Positions 1 to 16,209 of a DNA stretch of 64,000 nt are shown here, one piece after another. Position 1 is the first letter of the stretch. Each line of letters begins with the position of its first letter. The notes beneath the pieces are model-generated. The model saw only the letters and a list, made by a program, of their open reading frames with translations, was not told the origin of the DNA and ran no database searches. The position numbers and the translations under genes were made by a program. Source of the DNA: Chloromonas sp. AAM2 (Eukaryota; Chlorophyta; Chlorophyceae; Chlamydomonadales; Chlamydomonadaceae); contig QAXH01006743.1 in assembly GCA_004335635.1 (NCBI GenBank), forward strand, positions 20,116 through 84,115. The letters run 5' to 3'.

Positions 1-2209
1 CCGCTTCCACCGGTGTTGCGGGAGCCGCCCCCACGGCCCCGCTCCCGCTCCCAACTGTCACTGCGGCCCCTGTCCCGGCTGCGGCTCCTGCTGCGGCCTC
101 TACCCCGGCTGTGACTGCGTCTCCGCCACCTGCGCCGCTCCCGGCTACGGCTACGGCTGCGGCTACGCCCTCTGTCCCGGTCCCGATCGCGGCTGCGCTC
201 CCGCCGCCGCGCTTCCTGCTGCTGTCTGCAAACACAACACAATCACGCACCCGCACTTGCATAAGCGCTGGTATCCTTCGTCATATCAACAATCATTGCT
301 TATGCAGTTGCTATAGCCCGAACTGAACGCGCACATCCAGTGGTTACTGCTCAGATACTGGCGTGCTTCAACAGCAGCAGCAACAAAGTGCAGCGCACAC
401 CACTACTAGGGCCAGAGCTGCTTGCAACTGCTGGGGCGCACTGTCTTGCCTAGAGGACGCACATGATGTTTTGCAGGGCTGTGGCGGCGGGGAAGACCTG
501 CGCGCCTTCCAGCGCGGGGTCGGGCATGTCGGGGAGGACATCCATGATGTCATCCTCCCTGCAGGTCACGGCCGGGGGGTGGAGAGCCTTCAAGGGTGAA
601 CAATGGCTGAGGCATGCGAGGGAGGAACTGAGACGTTGCCAAAAAGGCAGCTGTGAGTAAACTCCTGGGCAGAAAAGGATGCTGCACATGGCTCAAGTAC
701 TTGATTGTGCACATGCTCGCCCTGTCATGTCAAGTAGATAGTCATACAGATGTCATGTGCTGCACTCATACGGCTGGCTGCTGTCCTTGTAGCCGCTGGC
801 TGGTGGAACAAGGTTGTGCTAGTTCGACCACCTTTGGAACGCCTTCCTGTCTATGTTGGATGCCTTGACCGAGGGCAGCGCTTGCAGCAGGGGCTGCCTG
901 AAGGAGAAAGCACAGCACAACAGGCAGGCATTCAGACAGGCAATTGCCACCTGCCTGCCTGCCTGGCCCAGTACACTACACAATGTACTACACATTGGGC
1001 CACGTTTGCTCCAGGCAACCCAGGCCGCTTGCCATACAACAGGTCTTGGTGCCCTGGCAGATTTCAAACATGAAACGGCAAGTCCTTGTAAAGAACTCAA
1101 TCAAGCATGATTAATCCAGCGGCTGTTTGATTGTCTATTTATTGACTGACATTGACTGACGAGAGGAACACGAGTTTGTGCCGCCAAGCCTCTTTCCTGA
1201 TTTTGCTGCTTGGGCTATCCTGACGTCAGTTCCCAAGTCCCCTCCCTGCCCACCTGTGTGTGGGTGATCTAGAGCGCGACTCGCTGTCACGCCTCTCCGG
1301 GCTGGGCCGACGGGGCCTGCGGGCATGCATGCACACACGGCGCAACATGCGCACGGACGTCAGCGTAATGTACAACATGAAACAAACAAAAGTCTGGCCA
1401 ACCAGCTCCAATCAGTACTGCTGAAGCTCTTCGCGGTATGGACTTGCGGTGTTGCAAGCAACTCTGCGTACCAGTAGGCCGTGTGTGGCCTATGCTATGG
1501 CACCCATCACTACGAGGCACACACATGTCATCGGCTGGCAGCTGCGTCTGCCTTACTCAATCCAGCATGACCCCTGCCCACCCGCACACACGCCCCGCTT
1601 ACATGATTGTGTGCGCAGAGGGTGCGTTCATTGCCACGGGGTCCCTCCAGTCTCGCTTCAAAGAATGACCCTTGGGGTTCAGACCCTGGCCCGCCATGCG
1701 CCGCGCTCGCTCCCGTGCGGCTTTGCGGCCCGTGCGCTTCCTAGCAGCACAGCACAGCACAGCAGGTGAACGGCTTACTGGCCCGACTGGGTCGGTCTTA
1801 CTACACGAAATATTTGTACGCTCTGTAAACCATCACTCAGTGACGGGTCAGCTGCTGAGACCACCCAACTGTGCCATCTACACATGACACCAGGTAACTG
1901 ACCAAGCGCCACATACTCCATCTTGTGCTGTCCTGTCCTGACGCAGTCGTGATCCCGTCTTGTCCTGGATGCACACCGTGTCCGCCACATGGCCCTCCAT
2001 CCCGCTGCAGGCCAGGACACTGCGAGTGACCCTCTGCGGCCCCACCTATCCTCTCCCTCTGCCCCTGTACCTGGGTTTCCATCTCCACGCTTCCTCCATG
2101 TCGCCCTCTGCCAGCTGTGCACGGTGCATGCGGTAGCTGAAGTCGTTGACCCCGAAGCGCTCCGCCAGCACATCCATGCGCTCAAGCTCCTGGTCACCCT
2201 CCTCACCCT

Positions 2210-2254
<45 letters not shown>

Positions 2255-3834
2255 TCACACACCATGCAGATGTGCATTCACTTGCAGGTCACGGAAAGCC
2301 GGCGTAGCACGTACATGGCTTTAGAAATGGGGTTTTGACACGGGTTTTCAGACTTAAGTAGTTGAGCTTGTCACCAGATGCACGGCGTCTCTGAAGGTTC
2401 AGTTAATCATTCACATGTGGGAAACAGCCCAGGGTGCACCTTGTAACGCCTTCCTTGCACGTTGATGAAGACGAACTGTCTATCAGTGCCAAGTACCGAA
2501 GGACATCGTTCATCGTGACGATAACCTCCCTGGTGTCTGTACCGAGCATTGTTCAGTGTGCTCCTGTACAAGTCCAACGCCGTGCTACAAATACACACTC
2601 CATACGCCAGGACTGTGCAGCAGACCCCATGTCAGCGGGCGAGGCTGCACTGCGCATGAACCTTTTGACACAGCGACTGTTCAGTGCAGTGCATGCGCTC
2701 CCCACCTGCGCGCCTGGTCCTTGGGTGTCGTTCCCCTCCTCGTCCCCACTGCTGTCGCTGTCGCTACTGCTGCTGAGGTCCGCGCCTGTGGACCCCCCAG
2801 GGTACTGAAACCCAACTGCACTGTAGGTACCCATGCCTGTGGGGCACAACCAACATGCAAGGCCAGGCATGATGAATGATGAATTGGCATCATGAACGGG
2901 CATCATGGGTACTCAGCACCACCAACAGGGGCAGCAGCTCACACTTAATCACGCCTTAACCTTGCTGGGCAAGCCGTTTTGCTAGTCAGCTTGCCGCACA
3001 AGACAAGGACTTGGAAGCCTGGCCATGTGCGCCCATGCCATGCATGTATGGTCTGATTTTGCGCTCCATGTGACAGGGGCAAATAAACAAGCATGCGGCC
3101 ATGCGGACCACTGTGCGTGAGCCAGGCCAAGCATGTACCTGTTGCTGTGACTTCATCCCCAGCCTGTGGTTGATGGCTCTGCACGCGGAATGCTGCCGCT
3201 GCTGCACCCCGGCGCTGTGCCCTGACTTCTAGGTTATCAGCTGCAGTCTTCTTCAACGCTGCATCCTCGGAGAGACCTTGTGCTAGCAGCCGCACCAGGT
3301 CACGGTAGCTTTCAAAGATCAGCAACTGCACATGCATGCGCCCAATCCTCAAACCTTGCTGACATGCAGAATTGCCTTGGCCGATGTGATGGCACACATG
3401 TGGACTAAGAGGCATGCAACAAGAACCAGGACTGGATATGTGGTATGTGAACAGCAAGGGTTGTTGCTATCTGGTACGCAAGGTACACCCACCTCGTCCA
3501 GCTTGGCTTCCTGCGACGAACGAGCGCGTTGCGCATTTGATGGTGGCTCTCTATAGAAATCTAGCAAAGACCTGACATCAAATCGATCAATCAGGTTTTC
3601 AGGGTCGCCGGCCCATGGAATCAGACTCTCTGCCCGTTCAAGGCTGGCGTGTTGCTCGGCGTTCCTGTAAATTTTGCAACCTCGTCCATCAATTGTTAGA
3701 TAGTTAAGAGGATGTTCTACGCCTGAGTCCTCGAGCCCAGCCTCTTGCCTCTTGACCCTATTTCTCTTATTCTGATCTGCTACGTCTTTGAGGTCTTTCT
3801 TGGCCTGCCTGGCGCTATGGTAATAGTTGGCCAT
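1..3834 (-). CDS. CLASRP: CLASRP/SFRS16-like SR splicing regulator (partial, 3' end beyond window)
   Basis: Seven exons join in phase: 3834-3493, 3325-3139, 2836-2706, 2207-2071, 1740-1603, 558-463 and 225 to beyond base 1. The first exon carries the conserved N-terminal block of the alternative-splicing regulator (SWAP N-terminal) family, including GRGCKIYR and LIPWAG followed by LIDRFDVRSLLDF, close to the plant form. Exon 2 has FESYRDLV, exon 3 a Ser/Asp/Glu run, and exon 4 an ERFGVNDFSYRM motif like the YGMADGDFVRML motif of animal CLASRP. Exon 5 is Arg/Lys rich and the last exon is a typical RS domain (ERSRDRDRDRGRSRSRSRS). The family acts in the nucleus with CLK kinases on splice-site choice. 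Exons 5 and 6 are supported mainly by phase and composition. Start is the first Met before the conserved block (MANYYHSARQ). Confidence 0.85.
2211..2251. repeat. (CA)n microsatellite
   Basis: About 20 CA dinucleotides on the + strand. On the coding (-) strand of the CLASRP-like gene this is a (TG)n run that ends directly at the TCAG acceptor of exon 4 (exon begins at 2207), so it takes the place of the polypyrimidine tract. Confidence 0.95.
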
Positions 3835-4426
3835 GTCTGTGCCTACACTGGGTTGCAGGGAAGAGCACTGCAGTAGTGTCACTGTTTGTGTGATCACATC
3901 ATATATTACACACTTCAAGAGGACTTTCAGAGAGTTGAGGTTTTGAGCAGCTTTACTCTCTCTTGACAAGCTTTAACCTTTCTGAAAGTTATCAGGAAAG
4001 GGCTCATATTATGAAGCGCCTTCTACACAAGGCCACATTTGGACAAGGGCACCTGCCAGAGGTTTCTTCAGTCTGAAAACTTTTTACACACGACATATCA
4101 GGCGCACGTGAAATTACAGCTGCGTATTGACGCCTGTCCAAACAAAATAATGTATGACTGTGCAGTAAGCAACCTACAAGTGAGTGAACAGGTCACAGTT
4201 AGAATCGTCAGAGCGTAACAAGCAGCACAGCCAAAGCTGAGTCAGGAACTGTCCGTGTTGCCCGTTCTCACGGGACTGTCACATGGAAACGAACCGTGGC
4301 AAGTTCATGAATCCACAAAAAAAACACCCACCAGTCTTCACAGCTTGATAGTACTCCATCAACCAACTCATCAAGCGTTCAACTCCTTACATACAAAGCC
4401 ACCCTGGTTCGATCACTGGGATGCGT
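3835..4426. other. Intergenic, between CLASRP-like 5' end and FtsH 3' end
   Basis: This should hold the promoter of the leftward CLASRP-like gene and the 3' UTR of FtsH. It is AT-richer than the flanking exons. I see no gene in it. Confidence 0.5.
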
Positions 4427-8739
<4,313 letters not shown>

Positions 8740-8789
8740 TCTCTTGAAAGTGGTAGTGAATGCGGGGGTTCAAGCGTTGATTGAACGAC

Positions 8790-8801
8790 TCGATATATAA
8801 G
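8790..8801 (-). promoter_or_regulatory. Candidate TATA box of the FtsH gene
   Basis: The (-) strand reads TTATATATCG about 55 bases before the FtsH start codon. A TATA box roughly 30 bases from the transcription start would leave a very short 5' UTR. Position and sequence fit, but there is no transcript evidence. Confidence 0.45.
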
Positions 8802-9279
8802 ACGCGTATGTAATATGGAGAGTCTGGAGCGAAATGAAGCTTCTGTGGGAACTCCGGGATTTATCTCAGGTTTCAGTGACAGTGTGTGGCCAAGATTGAC
8901 GTCATCACACATCCTTCTGGTGGTTGCGTGTGGCGCTTTAACACATTCTCTCTTTTGACTGGTTGCATACAGTGTTTGCAATCGTTCTCCTGCCAACAAA
9001 CACCGCCCTGTATTGATCCTGACTGCGAGCTTGGACTGCTTCAAGCTTGCCTGGCTACATCACCCACAGACATGCAATGTGAGGCTACAGCCGACAATGT
9101 GAGGCTTTACAGACCGTGTGTGCAATTTTACAATCCCAGCAAGTATGAGGGCTAGACAAGTTTGGTGGGCGTCTCAACTTGTGCCCGAAGTGGATGAGCG
9201 CAGTGGGCACGGATCACCTGCCCACAGCCAACCTACTTTGGTCCGCCCTGCTGCAGTGCTGGTGATACAAACAGATGTT

Positions 9280-9330
<51 letters not shown>

Positions 9331-10466
9331 CAATTGTTCAGGCAGGGCGAAGCCATGACATCGGTAGGGTATCACATCCTCTCAACCTTCCTCCGGCATG
9401 CAAGCTGCGATGCACAGAGGGTCTAAAAGCTTCTACTGAACATTGCGATACACTGCCTCACAGGCCTACAAGTTGTAGGGTTTGATAGGGTGAGACCATG
9501 TGGGAGCTGGCTTGTTGGCTGTGTGTTTGGCGTGGAAGCTGTGATCTGTGGCGTGGCGATCGTCTGTCAGACAGGCTAAAGCTTGCGTGTTCATCCGACC
9601 TCTCTGTACAGTCACTGAGTGGTTTGAGTTGCTAACAGCACCTCACTTGCCATGCATGCCTGTAACAGCAAGGGTGACAACAGCGCAAGCCAAGCCGTCT
9701 CAACTTCCGATTTGGGATTGTTGATTGCTGCCAGGTTGATGACTGGCGTAGCGTGCACAAGACTCATCTGAACATTTCAACTGTCCCGATTGCACGTATC
9801 AATTTGCCTGCCAAGTTAGCTGCCTGCTGCCTTATGTAGATGCCCATGCTATGGTGCAGTGCTCGCATGGTTCAGTCCTTGGATGGCTTGGCCCGTAGTT
9901 CAACAGCCTAACCTGTGCCACTCAGCTATCAGCAGTGGAACAAGTCTCATTCAACCTTGAGCATTCCTGTGTAGCCTAGATGCAGGGGACCATCCCACAC
10001 CCATGGCAACCCTCACTAAGACCAGTTCTTTGACAACCAGCCTGTTGTAGATGCCCGTGATATGGTGGAGTGCTAGCATGCTTCACTGCGTGAATAGCTT
10101 GCCCTGAACTTCAACAGTCTAGGTAGGCTGCGACCTCAGACGAGCTCACACCCATGTCAACTGTCACAAAGACCTGGCATTCAACAGCTAGACCATGCCG
10201 CCGTTACATTGTCGGTGGTTTGGCTCCTGCAGCCCTTCTGCATACACACTACTGATGACAGCGCATCAAGCAAGAACGAGAGCTTTGCTTGAATAGCAAT
10301 AACTGTCAAGAAAACGAGAATTAGATTTGATACCGATTAGGATGAGTGCGGGTGAAGCCACTGGGGTTCACAGCAGCAAAAACTCTTGCACCACGTGAAG
10401 GTTTTCAAAAACTTCAAAAACTATTAGTACATGTGAATATGATGAGATGATACATTAGGGCATCGT
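8802..10466. other. Intergenic region with simple and duplicated repeats
   Basis: No coding exon is supported here. It contains a (GA)23 run at 9283-9328 and a diverged direct duplication of about 75-90 bases (near 9836-9912 and 10047-10121; both begin TGTAGATGCCC and share ATGGTG-AGTGCT and TTCAACAG blocks). The Ser/Leu and Glu/Arg reading frames over the GA run are artefacts of the repeat. Confidence 0.6.
9283..9328. repeat. (GA)23 microsatellite
   Basis: Uninterrupted GA dinucleotides, 46 bases, between the FtsH and DUF1279 genes. Confidence 0.97.
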
Positions 10467-11480
10467 TCAGCTGGACTCCTTGCCCAGCCATTTGGCCACG
10501 ACCGGTGTGAGCGCCACTGTGGGCGGGAAGCGCACGGGCGACAGCGCCTTGTGTGCGGCGTAGGCAAGGGCAAAGGTGCCCACTGACTCGCTGGTGGTGC
10601 TCACATCAATACCCAGCTTGCCTATCAGCGCAGCAACGTCAACTCCTGCACAACAGCCAAGCATGGAGACAAATGGTATGCATTTGCCTGAGCGTGACGA
10701 TGTACTTACTGGACGAACAGTTGATGAGCAGGTTCATTTCGTGCCCAGCAAATCAGCTGCCCCATTGTGACAAAAGGGCGACTGGAGACTTACCAAGCGC
10801 CTGCTGATGACCAAGGTCAGTTTGCATGCAGTGGGTTGGCTGTGCACCATGTACAGGATGCTAGCTACGCTTACACAGCGCTGCGTCCGTAGGTGTTTGC
10901 GAGCTGACAGCCGCACCTGAATCCACTGCCAGGTAGCAGATGGCAAATGACACTATAGCGAAGGTTATGGAGGTGATGAGGTACGCGGAGCCGTACTGCT
11001 TGAGTAGCTGCTTGGCCTGCTCCGTGCGGCTGGGCTGCCCCTCTTTATCCTTGGAGGTCATCACCTGCACAGACACTGACAGGGCACCGGTTCACTTCCT
11101 GCAAGCAGTGGCACCACAAGAGTTGTTGCGTACAGCCTACAGCTCCCTTGGCTTGCTGGCTGGCAGTTGATATGTCTGCTCAGCTGTGCTGCTGTTGTCA
11201 AAGGTAGCATTACAAGAAGCAGTGCTGCTTGGTGCAGGTTTGCTCGGTGTTGCTGCTGTTGGTGCTGGCACGCTTGAAATCTTTTGCAGCCAGAGCAATG
11301 CCCTCAGACTAGACGCTTGCAGCACGCTGTGCGCCCGGTCCATAACTGATCCTGCTGATGCCTGTCAAGTCGGCTGCCTTGCACTAGTTGCTGAAACAGA
11401 TCAAGCGCGCCGACCTTGAACAGTCCTGCTTCAAGGCCCATCTTCTCTGTCGTAACCTGGGCATCTGTCTTGGCCTTGGC
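10467..11480 (-). CDS. DUF1279 (FAM210-like) organellar membrane protein, 5' exon(s) unresolved
   Basis: Three exons join in phase: 11480-11415, 11064-10917 and 10645-10467, coding for the last 130 residues. The protein shows EKMGLEAGLFK, then a hydrophobic segment after LKQYGSAYLITSITF, and the strongly conserved end GTFALAYAAHKALSPVRFPP. This is the DUF1279 domain of FAM210A/B and its plant and algal homologues, small membrane proteins of mitochondria or plastids. The biochemical role in algae is not known. An N-terminal targeting exon must lie upstream, but I could not choose between candidates in 11481-11820, so the listed end at 11480 is the first supported exon and not the start codon. 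Confidence 0.85.
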
Positions 11481-12458
11481 CTGCAGGTCAGGCAGTGCAA
11501 CATGCAAAGCAACTGTGGTTGTGTGCTTGGCGCCTCCCACTCGGTCACACAGTGTTTTGGTTGGTACGTTCTGCCTTGACAGTCACAAGCTAGAAACCAG
11601 TGCGACAGTGTTCCTGGGAGTGGGACCACTATTGGTCCCACTTGGTATTTGTTGTTGCCGGACTGTGTGCTGTCGTATGAAATACTGAACAATCTGAACT
11701 CCCGAGTCCCAAAGATCCTGATGTCCTGAGAGACCCTCAGTCAAGCTGAGTGCTGTCTGTATTTGGCTTGCACAGTAGCTTCCACTACCCATCCTCCTGA
11801 TCTTTGTCGAAACCATTTGAACAGTAGCAATGCATAGGCTCGACAGTTGCGTACCGCATTACACGTGGTTGACTGGCAATGGTTGCAGGCATACGTGAAC
11901 TCCCGCATGCTACACACCCCAGCCCGCGTGCAGGCATTCTATCCGATTTGTGTCTCACCTCTTCTGTGTCAGTTGCTGCACAAATGCGCCGAACTCTTCG
12001 TAGGTGGCAGGCTGGTTGCTGATGTGGCCACCTGTGCGTGGCAAGACGACCAGTGAGAGGCTATCTTGCACACATCAAGCGCTGTCCAATTGCAACCCGC
12101 TATACCTGCAGCGATTCTCCGCCGCATTTGTGCCAGTTAGGCGAGACAATGATCGAGAGCAAAGCATTTTGTGACGTGCGGCGCAAAAAGCGATACTGCG
12201 GTGCCAGCAGGGCTTGCTGATGCTTTTCTCCGCTTGTACAAGCAAGTGATATCCGCAATGTGATAGCAGCAATGACGGTGTGCTTTACAAGAGCTCGGCA
12301 AAAGGAAACTTCTCGACGGTTGGCCCAAACCACCCATGACATCCGTCACTGATACCTCCCTGGCCCAATCTACTGCTGCTATCTTTTGCCTGTCAATTCC
12401 CAGTCAGTTCCATTCCATAATCTGCTGCCATCTCTGGCCTCCTGGCCTGCTAGCTTGC
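11481..12458. promoter_or_regulatory. Divergent 5' region between DUF1279 gene (-) and ankyrin gene (+)
   Basis: It should contain the missing 5' exon(s) of the DUF1279 gene and the promoters of both genes. No core promoter motif is clear enough to place. Confidence 0.4.
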
Positions 12459-14100
12459 ATGGCTGCTGCCGCCCCCACAGCAGAGGAGCTGGCAGAGTTC
12501 TTCCTCGACTCTGCGCGCTATGGTGACCTGGATGATATCAATGCTGCTGTTGCGGAAGGCGTGCCTGTAGATGCTGCTGATTCTTCAGGGCGCACAGGTA
12601 GGTGTTGGTGGCTGATCCCTGCAATAACCAACGTGCCACAGCCGATCCATCTGTGCACCTGGAGATGCTTTCATGAATCCTGATTGCAGCGCTGCACATG
12701 GCTTGTGCAAACGGGCACCTGGAGTGCACGAGGCGGCTTCTCAGTGCGGGCGCGGTGAGGACCAGCCGGGGATGGGCACACATTAGCGATTACACTCTGA
12801 ATGCAATAGGGACGTGGCGCTGCAGCAAGCTCTGTGGTCTCATGTTAACACCAGCAAGTGCACTGCTCCAGCTCTGTACTGCAGAGCACTTGCATTGCTC
12901 CAACCGATCATTTTGTTGCTGCACCCTGACTGCCCATTGTGAAGTCCAGCTCTCAGCGGCAGAGTTGGCAGGGGCCCACAATGACCTGAAGCAGCCGACA
13001 TCCTTTGCCGTGTTGCAGAACGTTCATGCTAAGAACCAGGAGGGCAACACACCCCTGCACTGGGCATGTCTGAACGGCCATACCGAGGTCAGTCGCATGG
13101 GCTGTGGGTCCAGGTACCGATAATGCTGGGATAGAAAAGAGTTCCATATGGTTGGGCCATACTGCAGGACACGTTGGCATGTTGCAGACCTTGCCATCAT
13201 TTAGCTGGCCGCTGCTTGGCAGCATCTTCGCCCCCTGAGCCCGCGTCGTTGCACTGCTGCTGCATGTCCACTCCGCGGTTGACGTAGACACAGCACGCTC
13301 TGGTCCCATGTGTGCAGGTTGTGAGGGCCCTCCTGGAGCAACAAGCCAGCGCATCTGCCCTCAATAAGTGAGACCACAACCAGGCCTGCCATTTGCGCAT
13401 TGGCGAGGCCAGCAGGTTCTATCAACTAGCACCTGGCTCATCTCTGGTTGCCAAAGTGCGCTCTCACTGCGTCACTTGCTTGGCCGTTTCCTGCAGTAAC
13501 AGTCGCACACCAGTGGATGAGGCGCTGGGCAGGGACCATCAGGTTAGGCTCGCAGCCTAGGCTGGCCACACGCATCCTAGAATCGTGTAAATGCCTGCCT
13601 GATGACAGCGCACACACCATCATAATGTCAGCACACACCAGGAACCGACGGTTTGTTGTGGTTTGAGATGTACCAACGACACTGCTGTCCGCCTGCCAAC
13701 CTTTCCTTCCACCGCCCACTCATCGTCACACATAAGAGTGGCGGCCAACTCGCACCTTGTGACTTGCAGTGGTGGTCCAGGCAAGAGCTCAATTCCAGGA
13801 CTAGGCCATCCATAAATCACTCTGGTTGTTCTGCTGCTGTGCATGTCTAAAAGCGGCTTGTCGACAATTGCAACTGCGATCAGTCCTCGCACGTGCTGTA
13901 TGTTTGTGCAGGAGGTGATGGAAGTGATCAACAGCTTTCATGGCGGGTCGGTGCAGGACGTGACAGGCGATGACATAGAGGAGGAAGAAGAGGAGGAGGA
14001 GGAGGCAGGCCAGGGGCAAGCATTGGATGCGGTGGAGGTTCAGGAGGCAGCGGCAAGGGAGCCTGTCAGCAGACCTGCACCAGCAAATGAGAGTTTATGA
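12459..14100 (+). CDS. Small ankyrin-repeat protein (YAR1-like architecture)
   Basis: Six exons close in phase: 12459-12597, 12690-12754, 13019-13087, 13318-13367, 13497-13542, 13912-14100, giving 185 aa. Two clear ankyrin repeats are seen (TALHMACANGHLECTRRLL and TPLHWACLNGHTE), preceded by a helical ELAEFFLDSARYGDL segment that starts a first repeat and followed by a third, SRTPVDEALGRDH. The C-terminus is a Glu-rich run (DDIEEEEEEEEEA) and a short tail. Length, three to four repeats and the acidic tail resemble yeast YAR1, a chaperone of ribosomal protein Rps3. That function is inferred from architecture only. Start is the Met of MAAAAPTAEEL. Confidence 0.85.
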
Positions 14101-14328
14101 CAGTTGAGACAGTGCGCTCACCTGGGTAGTTGATCACTGGTTACAGTTCGTCAGACTAGCGCTTCCAATGCCACATGGCACTTAAGACAACCCTGACTGC
14201 AGGCTAGTCGCCTAAAACGTACATCTCTGCTTCAGTGATTGTCGCGATGACATGAACGTGCAGGACCCGACTGCTCAAAGTTTGTTTGTACATTCTTGTC
14301 CCTGTTCTGCCAGTTTGGCAAAAACAAT

Positions 14329-14487
14329 GTTTGCCAGCTCTGGGACAATTCCTTTGTCTGGTACTGGGACAACATATCGACTTACCTGTCCTAACGTCGT
14401 CCATCCGGTGGTGATGGGACAGTATCCTGGTGTCTGTGGTTGAATATCCTGTTGGCGGTGTTCCCAATTGTCCCAGAACTGGCAAAC
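14329..14487. mobile_element. MITE-like element with 22-bp terminal inverted repeats
   Basis: The left end (14329-14350) and the reverse complement of the right end (14466-14487) share GTTTGCCAGYTCTGGGACAA plus TT, with one mismatch in 22. The element is 159 bases and has no coding capacity. A short A-run precedes the end at both sides, which also holds for other copies of the end in this window. I see no clear target-site duplication. Confidence 0.7.
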
Positions 14488-15105
14488 TCCTTTTTTGTGG
14501 TCAGGTTGCTCCGAGGCCTGTCGTGGTCACTTGTTGTGCTCAGTCACAACTGGGCTCCTTCAAAGCTTTTGACGTCAGCGTGCAGATTGACACGAGTTTA
14601 GCTTCGCTAGCCCTAAACAGGCTAACGGGGTTGAGCAAGGCTGGTAACGTCCTGAACAGAAGAGAAGATTTTGAGAGGAAAGCCGACCAGATTCCATTAC
14701 AACATGTGGCTTGGGACGACGCCCACCCTCTGTTGGGTGATACGCAGCGGAGTGGTCATGCCTGTACTCAGTTGGCATGGCAGGCTGGGAGTCATACTAG
14801 GTTGTTGTACAGCAACTGCACGAGCAGCGGGGCATGGCCCGGTATCAAATAACAACAAACTGATTAACAAATGGTTTTTGAAGGTGTGCCAGCAAACAGT
14901 AGTCTGCCTAGCCAACACCACAGGCATGGGTCGAAGTGTTGGCCCGGGCTAAACTGTAACATGTAACAAAACGCAGCCAACTACCACAGACCACCTGTCA
15001 GCTGTGAAAGGGACGCAAACAAACCGCGTAACGTGGATAATGTGTCTGTCAGATAGAGGTCCACCTCTAAACCCAGGCTGGGGGGTTCTTGGTGCCAGCA
15101 GCAAA
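14488..15105. other. Intergenic with a copied fragment of the SSB exon
   Basis: 14708-14734 is identical over 27 bases to 15194-15220, which lies inside the last coding exon of the SSB gene (coding for EGGRRPKPH). No further gene is supported. Confidence 0.6.
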
Positions 15106-16209
15106 CTAAGGCTGAGGTTCTGAGTCGAATCCGCCTTGATGCGCAATACCCTTGTCCACAATCTTGATGTCTGAAGCTTGGAATAAGTAATGCGGCTTGG
15201 GACGACGCCCACCCTCTGTTTGTGGTTGTATTTCCCCCTCGCGTGGTTTATCCTCCCGGACGAACGATGTCACGATCACCTTCTGTCCCCTGCGCACTTG
15301 AGCCAGGACAGCGTGGGCCAAAGCCCCTGTCACTTGAATCTGCACGCGGGGGGGAAAAGCATGGTCTGCAGGTTAACAAGGAAATGCCTCAGGCTCACGC
15401 TGCCTCAAGTGCATGCAACCCAGAGCATGACTCTCGGCCGTTTTTTTCATCGCAGCTTGGCAAGGCCTTTGACAGTAACGACCAATAACTCTGGAAGAGA
15501 TCTCTCCGCCCGTTCACTTTCCAGGAGACGATGACTTCTCAACAGAATTCTCTGTAAGTGGGTTCTTGCACACGTAGCATAATTTGCAAGGTCAACCCAC
15601 CAGGCTCTAGCATGTGAGCACACGCCAGAGACCCTGAGCACGCTATGCATGGCGACGCATGCGCAATTGTCTCAGCATGTTCATTGTTTAGCCACTTTTG
15701 AGGCCACTTTTGCCGTGTCATACATGTGTGAAGCAGAGTTGCCCGATGATCCTGGAACAGTACCTTTCCATGCACATGCTTGGCAAGATATGGCCTTCAA
15801 CGGCATGGAGGCATGAGCAACTCACGTTGAAGAAGTCAGAAGGCAGCTTCTCTCCTCGATATGACCTGTTCCTTGCCACCGTGAGGGTAAGCCTGGGTGT
15901 GCCCCTCTGGGTGACGCTCAGATTTGGCTGATTGCAAACGTTTCCAGTTAGGGTGAAGGTGTTGTTTTGCCACAATTCCCAAGTCTGCACGGTTTGCAGG
16001 ACGATGTGGTCCTGGGGCTCATGGCGGCGCTGATCGGGTTGTGGCGTGTCAATTTCTTGACTGGGTGCCTGATCTGTCCCTTGGCTATACACACGGTCTT
16101 CTGCGGAGGAACTGAATTGGGCGTTAGATTGGCAGATCGCACGCGCAGCCGATGGGTATGTGGAGGAAACCCTGAGCGCCCTAACAACGCCCTGCAGCAG
16201 ACTGGCCAT
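15106..16209 (-). CDS. Organellar single-stranded DNA-binding protein (mtSSB-type OB fold)
   Basis: Two exons, 16209-15826 and 15339-15106, join in phase to give 205 aa. Residues 1 to about 35 are rich in Ser, Arg and Ala and look like an organelle presequence. The OB fold follows: NTFTLTGNVCNQPNL (strand 1), RGTPRLTLTVARNRSYRG, SDFFN joined across the intron to IQVTGALAHAVLAQVRRGQKVIVTS, and the closing strand HYLFQASDIKIVDKG. This is the bacterial-type SSB fold used in mitochondrial and plastid DNA replication and repair. The acidic DF-type tail of bacterial SSB is missing, as is usual in organellar forms. Mitochondrion versus plastid cannot be decided here. Confidence 0.88.

Noticed and set aside
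1775..2324. Cys-Val and Thr-His repeat proteins
   Set aside because: Translation of the (CA)n repeat; the real coding sequence here is CLASRP exon 4 in another frame.
4395..4425. Possible tRNA T-arm (GGTTCGATC)
   Set aside because: No matching acceptor, D or anticodon stems could be folded around it.
9118..9426. Arg/Glu and Ser/Leu repeat proteins on both strands
   Set aside because: Direct translation of the (GA)23 microsatellite.
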